Shown here piece after piece: positions 17,015-26,860 of a stretch of 44,201 nt of DNA; position 1 is the stretch's first letter; each line of letters begins with the position of its first letter. The stretch lies in contig JAIUMH010000008.1 of assembly GCA_022565635.1 (NCBI GenBank), positions 1-44,201 of the forward strand, read 5' to 3'. Made by a program: the position numbers and the translations under genes. The notes beneath the pieces were generated by a model. It had not been told where the DNA came from and ran no database searches. It saw only the letters and a program-made list of their open reading frames with translations. This DNA comes from Flavobacteriaceae bacterium. GTDB taxonomy: Bacteria > Bacteroidota > Bacteroidia > Flavobacteriales > Flavobacteriaceae.

Positions 17015-19387
17015 ATGAAAAAGTTATTTTTTTGGGGTTTGATGGTACTTAGCTACCTCCAAACCCACGCACAAACTTTCCAAGTCAATGGAAAAGTTAC
17101 CGATGAAAACCTTCCTCTAGAAGGTGTTAGTGTTTATCCTAAAGGGAAAAGCACAGGAACAACCACCAATCAAAATGGTGAATACCAACTTGATTTACCA
17201 AAAGGAGAATACATTCTTGTATTTGCTTTTGGAAACCGAAAAGAGATTTCATTAAACCTTGTTGAAGACCAAGAAGTTAATGTCAATTTAGCGGAAGCTA
17301 TTTCTAACTTAGAAGATGTTATTGTTCGTTCTGTAAGGGTAGATGCAGATTCACCCATCACCCACTCTAATTTGAGTAAAGAAGAAATTAGAGAGCGAAA
17401 TTTAGGGCAAGATATTCCTATTTTGATGCAGTACATGCCTTCTGTAGTTTCTACTTCAGATGCCGGTAATGGCGTTGGCTACACGGGTATCCGTGTGCGC
17501 GGTAGTGATGCCTCTCGTGTAAATGTAACCTTGAACGGAATTCCTTATAACGACCAAGAAAGCCAGGGTACGTTTTGGGTGAATTTACCCGATTTTGCAT
17601 CCTCTGTAGAAAACCTTCAGTTGCAACGTGGGGTTGGTACTTCTACCAATGGTTCTGGAGCTTTTGGCGCCAGTTTGAACATTCTTACGGATGAAGTTTC
17701 TGAAGAAGCCTACGGTGAAATTGGAAATTCCTTTGGTTCATTTAACACCCGAAGGCACAATGTGAAATTTAGCACAGGACTAATGAATGATCATTTTGAA
17801 ATTTCAGGGAGACTTTCTAATATCAACTCAGATGGATACATTGATCGGGCTACTTCCGATTTAAAATCCTATTTTCTTCAAGGTGCTTACCAAGATGAAA
17901 ATCGTTTAATTAAAGCCATTGTCTTTGGAGGTCATAATATCACATACCAAGCTTGGTTTGGTATTGATGAAGAAACCTTAAACGAAGACAGAACGTTTAA
18001 CCCAGCAGGACAATACACCGATTTAAACGGAAATACTCGTTTTTACGATAATGAAATTGACGATTATAAGCAAGATCACTTTCAATTGCATTGGAATGAA
18101 AAAATCAATCGCTATTGGTCCACTAACTTAGGTTTAAATTATACCTACGGAAGAGGTTACTTTGAGCAATTTAGACCTGAAGCCGATATGATTTTTCACG
18201 GTTTATTACCCGAAAATACAACGGCAGAAAACACAACTACCGATTTAATAAGACAGCGTTGGTTAGATAACGACTATTATGTAATTAATGCCAATATCAA
18301 TTACCAAGATAATCAGTGGGATGTGACTACGGGAGCTTTTTATAGCTATTATACCAATGACCATTTTGGAGAGGTGATTTGGGCTAGAAATACCGGCTTA
18401 GCCGAGCCAGGCGATTTATACTATGATGGAAATGGAACCAAAAGAGAATTTACTACCTTTAGTAAAGCTACTTATAGAGTAGATAATCAATTTTCAGTCT
18501 ATGGCGATTTACAGTACCGATTTGTGAATTATCAAACCTCTGGAATTACTTCTTCATTAGAAAACTTAATCATTGACCAAGATTTTAATTTTTTTAATCC
18601 AAAGGCAGGATTTACTTATCAACTAGATAAAAAAAGTCAGTTTTATACCTCGTATGGAAGAGCTCACCGCGAGCCAAGAAGAACTGATTTTGAAGAAGGA
18701 ATTAGAGATGCCGAACGCTTAGATGATTATGAATTGGGTTGGCGTTATGAAAGTAAAATAGCTACCATTAATGCTAATTTATTTTATATGAATTATAAAA
18801 ATCAAATGGTATTAACCGGAGAACTTGATGATGTAGGAAGACCCATTAGAGAAACTTCTGGTGAAAGTTTTAGAAGAGGAATAGAAGTTGATGCAGAAAT
18901 AAGAATGGGGCAATTTACTTTGCGTCCTAATGCCAGCTGGAGCAGTAACAAAAACAGAGATTTTTCAACAGAAACCGATGGCGAATTGGTGAATTTAGGA
19001 AGAACCAATATTTCCTTTTCTCCTTCATTAGTCGCCGCGAATATGTTGATTTGGAAACCTAAAGACAACTTTCAAGCTAGTTTCTTGAGTAAATACGTAG
19101 GTTCTCAATACATGGGAAATATTGATAGTCCAACCTCAAGACTTCCTTCTTTTTTTGTTAATGACCTCAATCTGGTCTATGAGTTTAACGATGTGGGTTT
19201 CTTTAGAAAAATAGTTTTTAATGCTTTAATTAACAATGTTCTTAACAGAAAATTTGTTTCCAATGGATATTTTTTCAGGTTTGATGATACCTGGTCTGAA
19301 CCCGGAGTTACCACAACTATGGAAGGCGCTGGTTTTTACCCACAAGCAGGAAGAAATTTTTTAATTGGTAGTACACTGATTTTTTAA
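17015..19387 (+). CDS. TonB-dependent outer-membrane receptor, probable thiamine (or precursor) uptake
   Basis: A 790-residue outer-membrane transporter powered by TonB. Residues 1-19 are a signal peptide (ending THAQ); ~23-95 are a carboxypeptidase-regulatory-like beta domain common in Bacteroidota receptors; the likely TonB box is near 100-112 (LEDVIVRSVRV); the plug follows with TGIRVRGSDASRVNVTLNGIPYNDQESQG near 160-188; the 22-strand barrel fills the rest and ends with an aromatic terminal strand (NFLIGSTLIF). The substrate call comes from the TPP riboswitch and terminator directly upstream; TPP-controlled receptors of this kind are predicted thiamine transporters in Bacteroidota. No SusD-like partner and no thi gene is adjacent. 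Confidence 0.93.
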   Translation: MKKLFFWGLMVLSYLQTHAQTFQVNGKVTDENLPLEGVSVYPKGKSTGTTTNQNGEYQLDLPKGEYILVFAFGNRKEISLNLVEDQEVNVNLAEAISNLEDVIVRSVRVDADSPITHSNLSKEEIRERNLGQDIPILMQYMPSVVSTSDAGNGVGYTGIRVRGSDASRVNVTLNGIPYNDQESQGTFWVNLPDFASSVENLQLQRGVGTSTNGSGAFGASLNILTDEVSEEAYGEIGNSFGSFNTRRHNVKFSTGLMNDHFEISGRLSNINSDGYIDRATSDLKSYFLQGAYQDENRLIKAIVFGGHNITYQAWFGIDEETLNEDRTFNPAGQYTDLNGNTRFYDNEIDDYKQDHFQLHWNEKINRYWSTNLGLNYTYGRGYFEQFRPEADMIFHGLLPENTTAENTTTDLIRQRWLDNDYYVINANINYQDNQWDVTTGAFYSYYTNDHFGEVIWARNTGLAEPGDLYYDGNGTKREFTTFSKATYRVDNQFSVYGDLQYRFVNYQTSGITSSLENLIIDQDFNFFNPKAGFTYQLDKKSQFYTSYGRAHREPRRTDFEEGIRDAERLDDYELGWRYESKIATINANLFYMNYKNQMVLTGELDDVGRPIRETSGESFRRGIEVDAEIRMGQFTLRPNASWSSNKNRDFSTETDGELVNLGRTNISFSPSLVAANMLIWKPKDNFQASFLSKYVGSQYMGNIDSPTSRLPSFFVNDLNLVYEFNDVGFFRKIVFNALINNVLNRKFVSNGYFFRFDDTWSEPGVTTTMEGAGFYPQAGRNFLIGSTLIF

Positions 19388-19406
19388 AAAAAAATAGTAT
19401 AAAATT

Positions 19407-19445
19407 AAAAAAGCTCTTTGAATCATTGATTTAAAGAGCTTTTTT
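19407..19445. terminator. Bidirectional intrinsic terminator
   Basis: A perfect 13-bp stem, AAAAAAGCTCTTT (19407-19419) with 19433-19445, has a 13-nt loop and T-runs on both strands. It sits between the convergent receptor and DUF4837 genes and serves both. Confidence 0.85.
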
Positions 19446-19464
19446 AATTCATTTAAAGAATTAC

Positions 19465-20448
19465 TTAGTTTTCAAATTTTAAGGATTTTAAAATCGCTTC
19501 AATTTCAAAAATTTGATCGCGTTTGCTTTTTGATGGTCTAAATACAAAACCTTCAGCAATGAGGTAGCGTTGGTTTACCTCATCTTTAATGGCATAGAGT
19601 AAAAACGGTCCCGCCATAAAAGCGCCTTCAACTTCCCAAGTTCCCTTTACTTCGTAAGCGTTTTTACCTTTAAAATTAATAGACTTAATAAAGGGCATGT
19701 AAGCTTCTTCAGTAATCATAAATTGCCCTTCACGTGGACCGGGTATATGTTTCTTCCCTATGGAGTCTCTTATTTTTATTAAGTTCACAATAGGTTCATT
19801 CTCGTTTTCCACAAGGTGAATAGGCACTTCGTAAACCAGTAATTCTAAATTTCCTTTTGGAATATCTTTACGCATCCAGATGAAATCCTTTTCCTCTTTG
19901 GCATATCTATACGCTGATGGAAAGTTTAATGAAACACCAAAATGGTCGATTAGCGGTTGGGGAGATTTAGTTGATTTTCTAATTCTTCTGGATTTTTCAG
20001 CCAGCTCAGTTTTCTTTAACTCATGAATAAACTCTTCTCCTTTTTCTTCTAAAATTTCAGCAATTTCTTTTGGGTTTTGACCGTAGATTAATATCCCTTT
20101 TTGAGGTTTTGCATACGGGTTATCAAGAATTTTATAGCCTTGCTCTTTGTTGGTTTCAATTTTGATGAAGATTCTATTTTTTTTGGCAAAGCCAGAAAAG
20201 GTTTCGGTAGGTAAGTGATTCAAGTTAAAGAGAGGTTCTACTTGTGGTAAACCATCCACTTCAGCAGCAAAAACTGACCTAACATTTTCACCAATGGCCC
20301 CGTTCCAATCTTTTGTCTCCATTACTACATTCAAAGAGTTGATGTTTCCTGACGAACTTGACTTTGTAGCGGTTTTTTCTGATTTGCTATTATTGTCTTG
20401 ACAACCAAAACAAAAAGTAAGAATAAAGCAAAATAAAAGTGCTCTCAT
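19465..20448 (-). CDS. DUF4837 family lipoprotein
   Basis: A 327-residue lipoprotein: signal peptide to FCFGC (lipobox Cys16), then a Ser/Lys-rich linker, then the conserved domain with NVVMETKDWNGAIGENVRSVFAAEVDGLPQ near 40-70 and PLFNLNHLP, which I recognise as DUF4837, a family found in Bacteroidota. Later blocks include FGVSLNFPSAYRYAKEEKDFIWMRKD and GPFLLYAIKDEVNQRYLIAEGFVF. The function is unknown; its periplasmic or outer-membrane location is inferred from the signal. It is a single gene that converges on the TonB receptor. Confidence 0.85.
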   Translation of the reverse strand: MRALLFCFILTFCFGCQDNNSKSEKTATKSSSSGNINSLNVVMETKDWNGAIGENVRSVFAAEVDGLPQVEPLFNLNHLPTETFSGFAKKNRIFIKIETNKEQGYKILDNPYAKPQKGILIYGQNPKEIAEILEEKGEEFIHELKKTELAEKSRRIRKSTKSPQPLIDHFGVSLNFPSAYRYAKEEKDFIWMRKDIPKGNLELLVYEVPIHLVENENEPIVNLIKIRDSIGKKHIPGPREGQFMITEEAYMPFIKSINFKGKNAYEVKGTWEVEGAFMAGPFLLYAIKDEVNQRYLIAEGFVFRPSKSKRDQIFEIEAILKSLKFEN

Positions 20449-20643
20449 TTTGTTGAATATTTATTTAGAACAACAGCTAAAATCGTTCCAAAGTTGATTT
20501 TTATTTAGGAAATTAAACAAAATCACCTTCAATTTTTGAAAAAAGAAATCTTTTACGTTAGCATTTGAACCGTGTTATATTAGGTTTCAGGATTACCTTG
20601 CTCTATAAACAATTTGTTAATGAGTGTTTTAGTTGTTTGTTAG

Positions 20644-21036
20644 TTAGAATAAGTGTTGGATAGCTTCATGTTTTTTTAATTGATTTAGATGATCAATTTT
20701 TACGGGCTTTATTAAAAAGTCAATTACTAAACTTTTACTACGTGCCACTTCCTCGTCTTCAGGATTAATGGAGGATGTAACCATAATCACGTTTATTTTT
20801 GTCTGGGGTTCAATATTTTCAATCTTTTTTAAAAACTCCCAACCACTCATATAAGGCATATTGATATCTAAGAAAAGAACAACCTCATTAGCTTTTTCGT
20901 CTTTCAATTCTTCTAATGCATCTTGCGCGTCTGAAAATTTAAGTATAGACTTACAAAACTTTGATGCACTAAGCATCTTTTCTTGAATAAAAAGAACCAT
21001 TTTATCATCATCCACTACATACACCTTCTCAACCAT
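20644..21036 (-). CDS. Receiver-only response regulator
   Basis: A 130-residue single-domain receiver protein (CheY/Spo0F-like) with no output domain. All key residues are present: acidic pocket VVDDDK at 7-12, phospho-acceptor Asp57 in LFLDINMPYMSGWEF, switch Thr87/Ser88 in MVTSS, and Lys110 in FLIKPVK. The only upstream in-frame alternative is a TTG at 21063; the ATG at 21036 fits the family start. It lies 20 nt after the Wzc-like kinase gene and is the last gene of the wza-wzc unit. No histidine kinase is near, so its partner is unknown. A link with capsule export control is inferred from position. Confidence 0.9.
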   Translation of the reverse strand: MVEKVYVVDDDKMVLFIQEKMLSASKFCKSILKFSDAQDALEELKDEKANEVVLFLDINMPYMSGWEFLKKIENIEPQTKINVIMVTSSINPEDEEVARSKSLVIDFLIKPVKIDHLNQLKKHEAIQHLF

Positions 21037-21056
21037 GATTTTTGTGTTTACAAGAT

Positions 21057-23438
21057 TTACCAAAATCTTAATCTATTCCTACTTTTAGCTTTTTCATTAT
21101 ACCCGTAACCATACCCATAATTGTAAGCATAAGCACCATTGTCTTTTAGACCATTGAAAACAATTCCCATGTTTTTTAGTTTTTTCTTTTTGTAAATTTC
21201 TCTAATGTGTTCAAGTAGCTGAGTGTCTGTGTGTCCAGATCTAATCATATAAAGTGAAAAATCTGCATTTTCAGCAATTAGGAGAGAGTCGGTTACTAAG
21301 ATTGTTGGTGCAGAGTCAACTAAGATATAGTCGTACTGTTCTTTTAATTGTTCAATTAGCACTTCAAACCTTCCGTTAGACAGAAGTTCGGATGGGTTAG
21401 GGGGTATTTCTCCGGAAAGGATAACATCAAATTTAGTCTTAATATTTTCTCCTTTTATTGTAATGTCACTTACCTTGGCATCGTTTTCATATAAGAAGTA
21501 ACTCAGCCCCCTTGTGGCTTTATTTAAGCCTAAGAAGTTGTGGATTTGAGGGTTTCTAAGGTCTGATCCAATCAAAACTACCTTTTTATTATTAGTTGCT
21601 AATATACTAGCAAGGTTTACAGAGGTAAAAGTTTTTCCCTCACCCTTCATTGTTGATGTAATAAATATTACTTTAGATTTGTTTTTTTCTTCAAAGTGGT
21701 AAGTTTTTCCCAGAAACTTCAAGTTAGTTTTTAAAATTCTGAACGACTCAGCTAATGCAGAATGATCACTACTGCTTAAAACCTTGTTTTGATACTCTTT
21801 TTCAAATGGAATTTCTCCAACAATCGGAATTTCTCCAATACCTAGTTTAATGTCTTCTTTGGTGTATACTTTTGTATCCAACAAAAACTTAATATACACT
21901 ATTCCAAAGGGTATAATTAATCCTAGTAAAATACTACCCAGCATTATTATTTTGGGTTTTGGACTAACAGGATTTGGGTTTGTGTAGGCGAAGTCAACTA
22001 CTTTTATAATATCTGATGCAACAGCTGCAGACAATGTTGCTTCTTCTCTTTTTTGAAGTAGGAATACATACAAACGCTGTTTTACAAGCTGCTGTCTTGC
22101 AATTTCGTTAATTTCTTTTTCCTGAGAAGGGAGCAGATTGATTCTTCCTTTTGTTGAAGATTCACGTTTCTCTATCTTTTCAAGGCGTAGCTCTAATTGT
22201 CTTTTAAAGCTAGCAAGTGTTCTTATGATGTTTTGTTTAACTTGGTTTAATTGTTTGTTTATTTCTCTAATCTGTATACTTTCATCTGTAGAAGAGACTA
22301 ATAATTCAGCGCGCTCCATGATAAGCTTATTGTAGTCTGTTGTAAATTGATTTACTCCATTATCAGATATACCAATATTGGCAGGTAGCAACTCAAAATC
22401 ATCCATTTCATCAATTTCTCTTTGAAAATCCTCAACTAAAAGAAGTTGTTGAGATACCTCAAAAAACATGGCTTCTGCAGCGGTGTTTTTTCCAAACAAC
22501 TCTTGGGCAGAAGTTTCTACAGTGATTAAACCACTTTCAGTCTTAAAATCAACTAAGGAAGACTCAACAGTATCTAATTCTTGATTTAAGAATTTAAGTC
22601 TTTCAACAACAAATTTTTCTGTTTTTCTTGCTAATTTTTTGTTGTCTTCTATACCATCAAAATTAAACTGATAGATCAGATTATTAATAATATCTTCATT
22701 TTTTTGTTTATTTTGACCGTTTAGAAAGATGTTGAGTATCTCGCTTCTCTGACCAATATTTTCTACGTTGATTTTTGAAGTAATAGAAGTTATTAATAAC
22801 TCTAATGGCTTATGAGCAAAGAAAAACGTTTTGTTTAAGTACTTGTTGGTTTCTACACCATCTTTAATTAAAACTCTAAACTTAGCTTCTTCATGAGTAA
22901 TTAGCTCTCCTAACGAATATTCTTTTTTAAAAGACGTTTCAGTATCCTCAATACTAAATTTTTCTGTGCTAGAAAAGTTGATTTCATACTGGTTAGTTGT
23001 AAGTTTATCAAGGTCTTTGTTTTCCCAAATTATCTCAAACGGAATTTCATCTTTCCAAAGTTCAACAGTTCTAATATTACCTTTTAAATATACTGAGGTC
23101 TGCAAACCTAAGTTCTTAATTACATTACTAGTTAGTCTTCTTGATTTAAGGATTTCGCTTTCGTTTTCAAGATTTACTTTAGTCATGTCAATTAAAGGTG
23201 AGCTTCCTTGAAATCCAGACATGTCAATAGCTCCCTCATCTTTCAAAACTTTAATTTTTGATGTGGTTTGGTATACGGGAGGAGTTGATCTCAAATATAA
23301 ATAAGCAACACCAGTTAATATAAATACAGATAAAATGAAATAGGGCCAATAGGAAAGATACCTTAAAAGCAGTCTTTTAATATCCTCAGCATTTTCTTTT
23401 CCATCAATAAATTCTTGTTGTCCTTGATTGTTTTCCAT
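21057..23438 (-). CDS. wzc: Wzc-like polysaccharide co-polymerase and tyrosine kinase
   Basis: A 793-residue inner-membrane protein that works with the outer-membrane Wza channel to set length and export of capsule or exopolysaccharide. It has a first span near residues 33-52 (YWPYFILSVFILTGVAYLYL), a long periplasmic coiled-coil part, a second span near 490-508 (IIMLGSILLGLIIPFGIVYI), and a C-terminal BY-kinase domain. In that domain, Walker A STMKGEGKT is near 598, Walker A' VVLIGSDLR follows, and Walker B is YDYILVDSAP. The tail has a tyrosine cluster (YAYNYGYGYGYNEK), the usual autophosphorylation site. It starts 4 nt after wza ends, so the two are one unit. Confidence 0.93.
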   Translation of the reverse strand: MENNQGQQEFIDGKENAEDIKRLLLRYLSYWPYFILSVFILTGVAYLYLRSTPPVYQTTSKIKVLKDEGAIDMSGFQGSSPLIDMTKVNLENESEILKSRRLTSNVIKNLGLQTSVYLKGNIRTVELWKDEIPFEIIWENKDLDKLTTNQYEINFSSTEKFSIEDTETSFKKEYSLGELITHEEAKFRVLIKDGVETNKYLNKTFFFAHKPLELLITSITSKINVENIGQRSEILNIFLNGQNKQKNEDIINNLIYQFNFDGIEDNKKLARKTEKFVVERLKFLNQELDTVESSLVDFKTESGLITVETSAQELFGKNTAAEAMFFEVSQQLLLVEDFQREIDEMDDFELLPANIGISDNGVNQFTTDYNKLIMERAELLVSSTDESIQIREINKQLNQVKQNIIRTLASFKRQLELRLEKIEKRESSTKGRINLLPSQEKEINEIARQQLVKQRLYVFLLQKREEATLSAAVASDIIKVVDFAYTNPNPVSPKPKIIMLGSILLGLIIPFGIVYIKFLLDTKVYTKEDIKLGIGEIPIVGEIPFEKEYQNKVLSSSDHSALAESFRILKTNLKFLGKTYHFEEKNKSKVIFITSTMKGEGKTFTSVNLASILATNNKKVVLIGSDLRNPQIHNFLGLNKATRGLSYFLYENDAKVSDITIKGENIKTKFDVILSGEIPPNPSELLSNGRFEVLIEQLKEQYDYILVDSAPTILVTDSLLIAENADFSLYMIRSGHTDTQLLEHIREIYKKKKLKNMGIVFNGLKDNGAYAYNYGYGYGYNEKAKSRNRLRFW

Positions 23439-23441
23439 AGG

Positions 23442-24206
23442 TTATCTTGTAATTAGTACAACGGTGCTTAATATAATTGATATTACTGTTGAAACAGTCC
23501 CAACATTACTCACAAATCCAGCAGATTTTACTTTTGGTTGGTTAGGTTCTACATAAATTAAGTCGTTTTGCCTAATAAAATAAGCATCCGTATTCATCCA
23601 TTCTGTAGATGTAAGATCTATTCTTTTAATTTCTCTTTCTCCATCAGGATTGTGTCTTATTAAAAGTATATTATCTCTTTTTCCTGTGATAGTTAAATCT
23701 CCTGCCATTCCAAGAGCTTGTGGTAATGTCAAGTTCTCTTCAATTACCTCAAATGTCCCTGGGTTTTTTACTTCTCCAGTGATTGTGAATTTGAAGTTGA
23801 TTAATGTGAGTTTAACATTTGGAGCTATAATCTCTTTAGCTAGAAGGCTCTGCAAATGTTCTTGAGCTTCCTGTGTAGTCTTACCAGCTATTTTGACCTT
23901 TCCAAGTTGAGGAAAATCAATGTCTCCATTTTTATCAACAACATACCCAAACAATCTTAAAACCTCTAAACGCTGAGGCATATTAGATTGTCCTGTGTTT
24001 CTATTAAAAGGTATTGTAGACATTGGGTTTAAAGCATGGACTTTAATGTCTAGAATATCATTTTCTTGAATAACTAGATGATCATTTAAGTTTTTAACAT
24101 CGGTTAGTGATTTTTCATCTGCATCTTGAAAATAAACAATTTGTTTTTTGGTTGCACAAGAACTAACCAAAAACAACGCAATAAGTATTAATAATGATTT
24201 TTTCAT
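23442..24206 (-). CDS. wza: Wza-like polysaccharide export lipoprotein
   Basis: A 254-residue outer-membrane export protein. It has a lipoprotein signal with lipobox VSSCATKK (Cys17), a poly-export domain with IVYFQDADEKSL and ILDIKVHALNPM, an SLBB-type block (FTITGEVKNPGTFEVIEENLTLPQALGMAG) near 130-165, and a C-terminal hydrophobic helix (VGTVSTVISIILSTVVLI). The C-terminal helix fits the amphipathic or spanning helix of Wza-type channels. It is the first gene of wza-wzc-receiver. A -7 box begins only 5 nt upstream of the ATG, so the message may be leaderless. Confidence 0.92.
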   Translation of the reverse strand: MKKSLLILIALFLVSSCATKKQIVYFQDADEKSLTDVKNLNDHLVIQENDILDIKVHALNPMSTIPFNRNTGQSNMPQRLEVLRLFGYVVDKNGDIDFPQLGKVKIAGKTTQEAQEHLQSLLAKEIIAPNVKLTLINFKFTITGEVKNPGTFEVIEENLTLPQALGMAGDLTITGKRDNILLIRHNPDGEREIKRIDLTSTEWMNTDAYFIRQNDLIYVEPNQPKVKSAGFVSNVGTVSTVISIILSTVVLITR

Positions 24207-24210
24207 GCCG

Positions 24211-24238
24211 CAAATATAGGTTAAATGTAAAAAAACAA
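24211..24238 (-). promoter_or_regulatory. Promoter of the wza unit (TTG-N17-TATATTTG), possibly leaderless
   Basis: TTG (24236-24238) and TATATTTG (24211-24218) are 17 nt apart, a full consensus. The -7 box ends 4 nt before the ATG, so transcription should begin at or next to the start codon. Confidence 0.7.
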
Positions 24239-24333
24239 CATTTATTACTTAAATAAAAATGCTTATTTCATGAAATAATTATGGTTTTTCATACAAACAA
24301 ATTCTATTATCACTTTATACCGTTTATTTTTTT

Positions 24334-24341
24334 TACTTTTG
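24334..24341 (+). promoter_or_regulatory. Candidate -7 promoter box (TACTTTTG)
   Basis: A TAnnTTTG match 30 nt upstream of the TTG start of the dehydratase gene and divergent from the wza promoter. The 164-nt gap between the two genes therefore carries both promoters, and shared control is possible. No -33 TTG is seen. Confidence 0.5.
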
Positions 24342-24370
24342 TCTGAATTAAATAGCCAATTATTTAAGTT

Positions 24371-26281
24371 TTGAGAAGTTTAAAAGCATTATTTATTAAA
24401 TACATAAGAAAACTATCTAGAAATTATGTTCCTAGATGGATTATTTTTTTGATTGATTGTTTAATTGTTCTATCTGCCGCTCAAGCTAGTTTTTTTTTAG
24501 TAGGTTCAATTAGTAAGAAACCAGAGTTAATTAATTTAAGTCAAGAGTTTTGGATTCTTTTTGGAGTACAAGTTTTTTATTTTTTAGCCTTCAAGTCGTT
24601 TTCTGGTATAGTAAGATACACAAGTTTTAAAGATGCATTCCGCCAGCTTCAAACAACCTTAGCAACGGTTGCTACAGTCTTAATTTTTAACCAGGTTTTG
24701 TTTTACTACTTAGGACGCAAAATTATTTATGATGCTGGAGTTATTATTTACGGTTTCATTGCCTTTTCCTTGTTGTATTTTTTTAGAATCATTGTAAAAA
24801 GAGCTTACCAAATTGTTCAGTCTAACACAAATTCTTCTAAGGCATTTATTTTAGGTACAGATTTAACGGATGTAGCAATAGCCGAAGGAATTATTTCTGA
24901 TCCAAAGAAAAAATTTGATATAATCGGATTTATTTCTGAATCTAAAACAGTGAAAAAAAATAAAATTTTTACTTTACCCATAATTACCGTAGATCAAATT
25001 CCGTTAAAGCGAACCAAGGGAGACTCTATTATAGTTTCTTCTGAAAAACTTGCTAAAATCAATCGAAATAACCCTGAACTTATTCAAGAGCTCTTAGAAT
25101 TTAATTACAAAATTTATAAGTTACCAGAAATACAAGATTGGGATGACAGTCAATCTCTATCCTCTGAAGTGAAAAAAGTAAATTTGGAAGATCTTTTGCA
25201 AAGGAATCCAATTAAATTAAGCAAAAACAAAATTCGTAAAACTTACGAGTCAAGAACTATACTTGTAACAGGCGCAGCAGGTTCTATAGGAAGTGATATT
25301 GTTAATCAGCTTATTCCTTTTGAGCCAGAACTAATTGTGTTATTAGATCAAGCAGAAACTCCCTTGCATTCGGTTAGTCTTTACTTAGATAACAATCATC
25401 CTGAGGTAGCCTATGAAAAAGTAATTGCAGATGTCACTAACTTGAATAGATTAAGCCATGTTTTTGAAAGTTTTCAGCCCGATGTTGTCTTTCACGGAGC
25501 CGCTTACAAGCATGTGCCTATGATGGAAGCAAACCCTATTGAAGCTTTTAGTGTAAACTATATGGGAACAAAAAACTTAGTTGATTTATCTCAAAAATTT
25601 AACGTGAAGCGTTTTGTTTTTGTTTCCACCGATAAAGCAGTCAACCCAACAAATATTATGGGGGCTTCAAAGCGTAGTGCAGAAATTTATGTTCAAGCCG
25701 CCTCTAGAAACCACTTAAGCAACACTAACTTTATTACTACAAGGTTTGGCAATGTGTTAGGCTCTAATGGATCTGTAATCCCTTACTTTAAAGAACAAAT
25801 TGAAAATGGAGGTCCGGTGACCGTTACACATAAAGATATTACGCGCTATTTTATGACTATTGATGAAGCCTGTCAATTGGTTCTTGAAGCTGGAGCAATG
25901 GGTAAAGGAGGTGAAATTTATGTGTTTGACATGGGTAAACCTGTCAAAATAATGCATTTAGCAGAACAAATGATTCGCTTATCAGGCTTTATTCCTCACC
26001 AAGATATTGAAATTAAATTTAGTGGATTAAGACCAGGTGAAAAGCTTTATGAAGAGCTTTTGGCCGACCAAGAAAACACTTTACCAACGCATCATGAAAA
26101 GATATTAATTGCTAAAAACTCTTATCAATTTAGTAAAGATAATTATGAATTACTTGACCTAATGACTGAAAGTATTCAAAATTGCGATGTGAAAAAAGCT
26201 TTTCAAACTATGCAATTATTAGTTCCTGAATATAAGCAAGCAGACAATGATGATAATCAAGTTAAAATTAAAGTAGTTTGA
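24371..26281 (+). CDS. Membrane nucleotide-sugar 4,6-dehydratase/epimerase (WbpM/CapD/FlaA1 type)
   Basis: A 636-residue protein with four membrane segments in the first ~150 residues, a linker domain, and an SDR domain from ~295. The SDR part shows [37 protein letters not shown], then [18 protein letters not shown], where the usual catalytic Tyr of YxxxK is Met, the SMK triad typical of WbpM-type 4,6-dehydratases acting on UDP-GlcNAc. [18 protein letters not shown] and [12 protein letters not shown] complete the family pattern. The start must be the TTG at 24371: an in-frame TAA lies two codons upstream and no Met occurs in the first 380 residues. It probably makes a deoxy-amino sugar precursor for the surface polysaccharide. 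Confidence 0.92.
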   Translation: MRSLKALFIKYIRKLSRNYVPRWIIFLIDCLIVLSAAQASFFLVGSISKKPELINLSQEFWILFGVQVFYFLAFKSFSGIVRYTSFKDAFRQLQTTLATVATVLIFNQVLFYYLGRKIIYDAGVIIYGFIAFSLLYFFRIIVKRAYQIVQSNTNSSKAFILGTDLTDVAIAEGIISDPKKKFDIIGFISESKTVKKNKIFTLPIITVDQIPLKRTKGDSIIVSSEKLAKINRNNPELIQELLEFNYKIYKLPEIQDWDDSQSLSSEVKKVNLEDLLQRNPIKLSKNKIRKTYESRTILVTGAAGSIGSDIVNQLIPFEPELIVLLDQAETPLHSVSLYLDNNHPEVAYEKVIADVTNLNRLSHVFESFQPDVVFHGAAYKHVPMMEANPIEAFSVNYMGTKNLVDLSQKFNVKRFVFVSTDKAVNPTNIMGASKRSAEIYVQAASRNHLSNTNFITTRFGNVLGSNGSVIPYFKEQIENGGPVTVTHKDITRYFMTIDEACQLVLEAGAMGKGGEIYVFDMGKPVKIMHLAEQMIRLSGFIPHQDIEIKFSGLRPGEKLYEELLADQENTLPTHHEKILIAKNSYQFSKDNYELLDLMTESIQNCDVKKAFQTMQLLVPEYKQADNDDNQVKIKVV

Positions 26282-26775
26282 TGCAATATCAATTTTCTAA
26301 GTTATTACATGCACACTTTTACCTGCGCTTCCTTTTTTTGGTTACAGGGGCAATTCTGTTACAGTCCTGTGCAAGTCAAAAACTAAGAAAACAAAAAGCC
26401 TCAACAGTGGTAAATTACGCCCAACAATATATAGGCACACCTTATGCTTGGGGGGGTACAAATAGGAGCGGAATAGATTGTTCTGGTTTGGTGAGTAACG
26501 CCTTTAGTCAGGTACAAGTAGATCTGCCAAGAACAGCAAAGGAAATGGCCAAAGAAGGAAAGCGAAAATCTAAACGTAAATTGAAAAAAGGTGATTTAAT
26601 TTTTTTTAATACGGCCAAAAGAGGAAGAAAAGTAAATCACGTAGGTATTGTAGTTAGTGTTGATCAAAATGACGTTAAATTTATTCATTCCTCTACAAGT
26701 AAAGGTGTTATTATTTCATCTCTTAGCAACACTTATTGGAAAAAAAACTTCAAAAAGGCTAGGAGGGTTCTCTAA
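26281..26775 (+). CDS. NlpC/P60 family lipoprotein (peptidoglycan endopeptidase)
   Basis: A 164-residue lipoprotein with a C40 cysteine peptidase domain that would cleave peptidoglycan stem peptides in the periplasm. The lipobox is LLQSC (Cys30). The domain has [20 protein letters not shown] with catalytic Cys67, then [16 protein letters not shown], His120 in NHVGIVV and the third polar residue His136 in KFIHSS, so it looks active. The ATG at 26281 shares one base with the TGA of the dehydratase gene, so translation is coupled; a TTG one codon earlier is a less likely start. The pairing with a sugar-nucleotide gene may be only an operon of convenience. Confidence 0.92.
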   Translation: MQYQFSKLLHAHFYLRFLFLVTGAILLQSCASQKLRKQKASTVVNYAQQYIGTPYAWGGTNRSGIDCSGLVSNAFSQVQVDLPRTAKEMAKEGKRKSKRKLKKGDLIFFNTAKRGRKVNHVGIVVSVDQNDVKFIHSSTSKGVIISSLSNTYWKKNFKKARRVL

Positions 26776-26860
26776 AAACCGGTGCATTACAATAATTTTT
26801 TTGATTTTTTTTGTAAATAATTTCAAAAAATAGTAATTTAGTCCTTCTAATCCATTAAAA

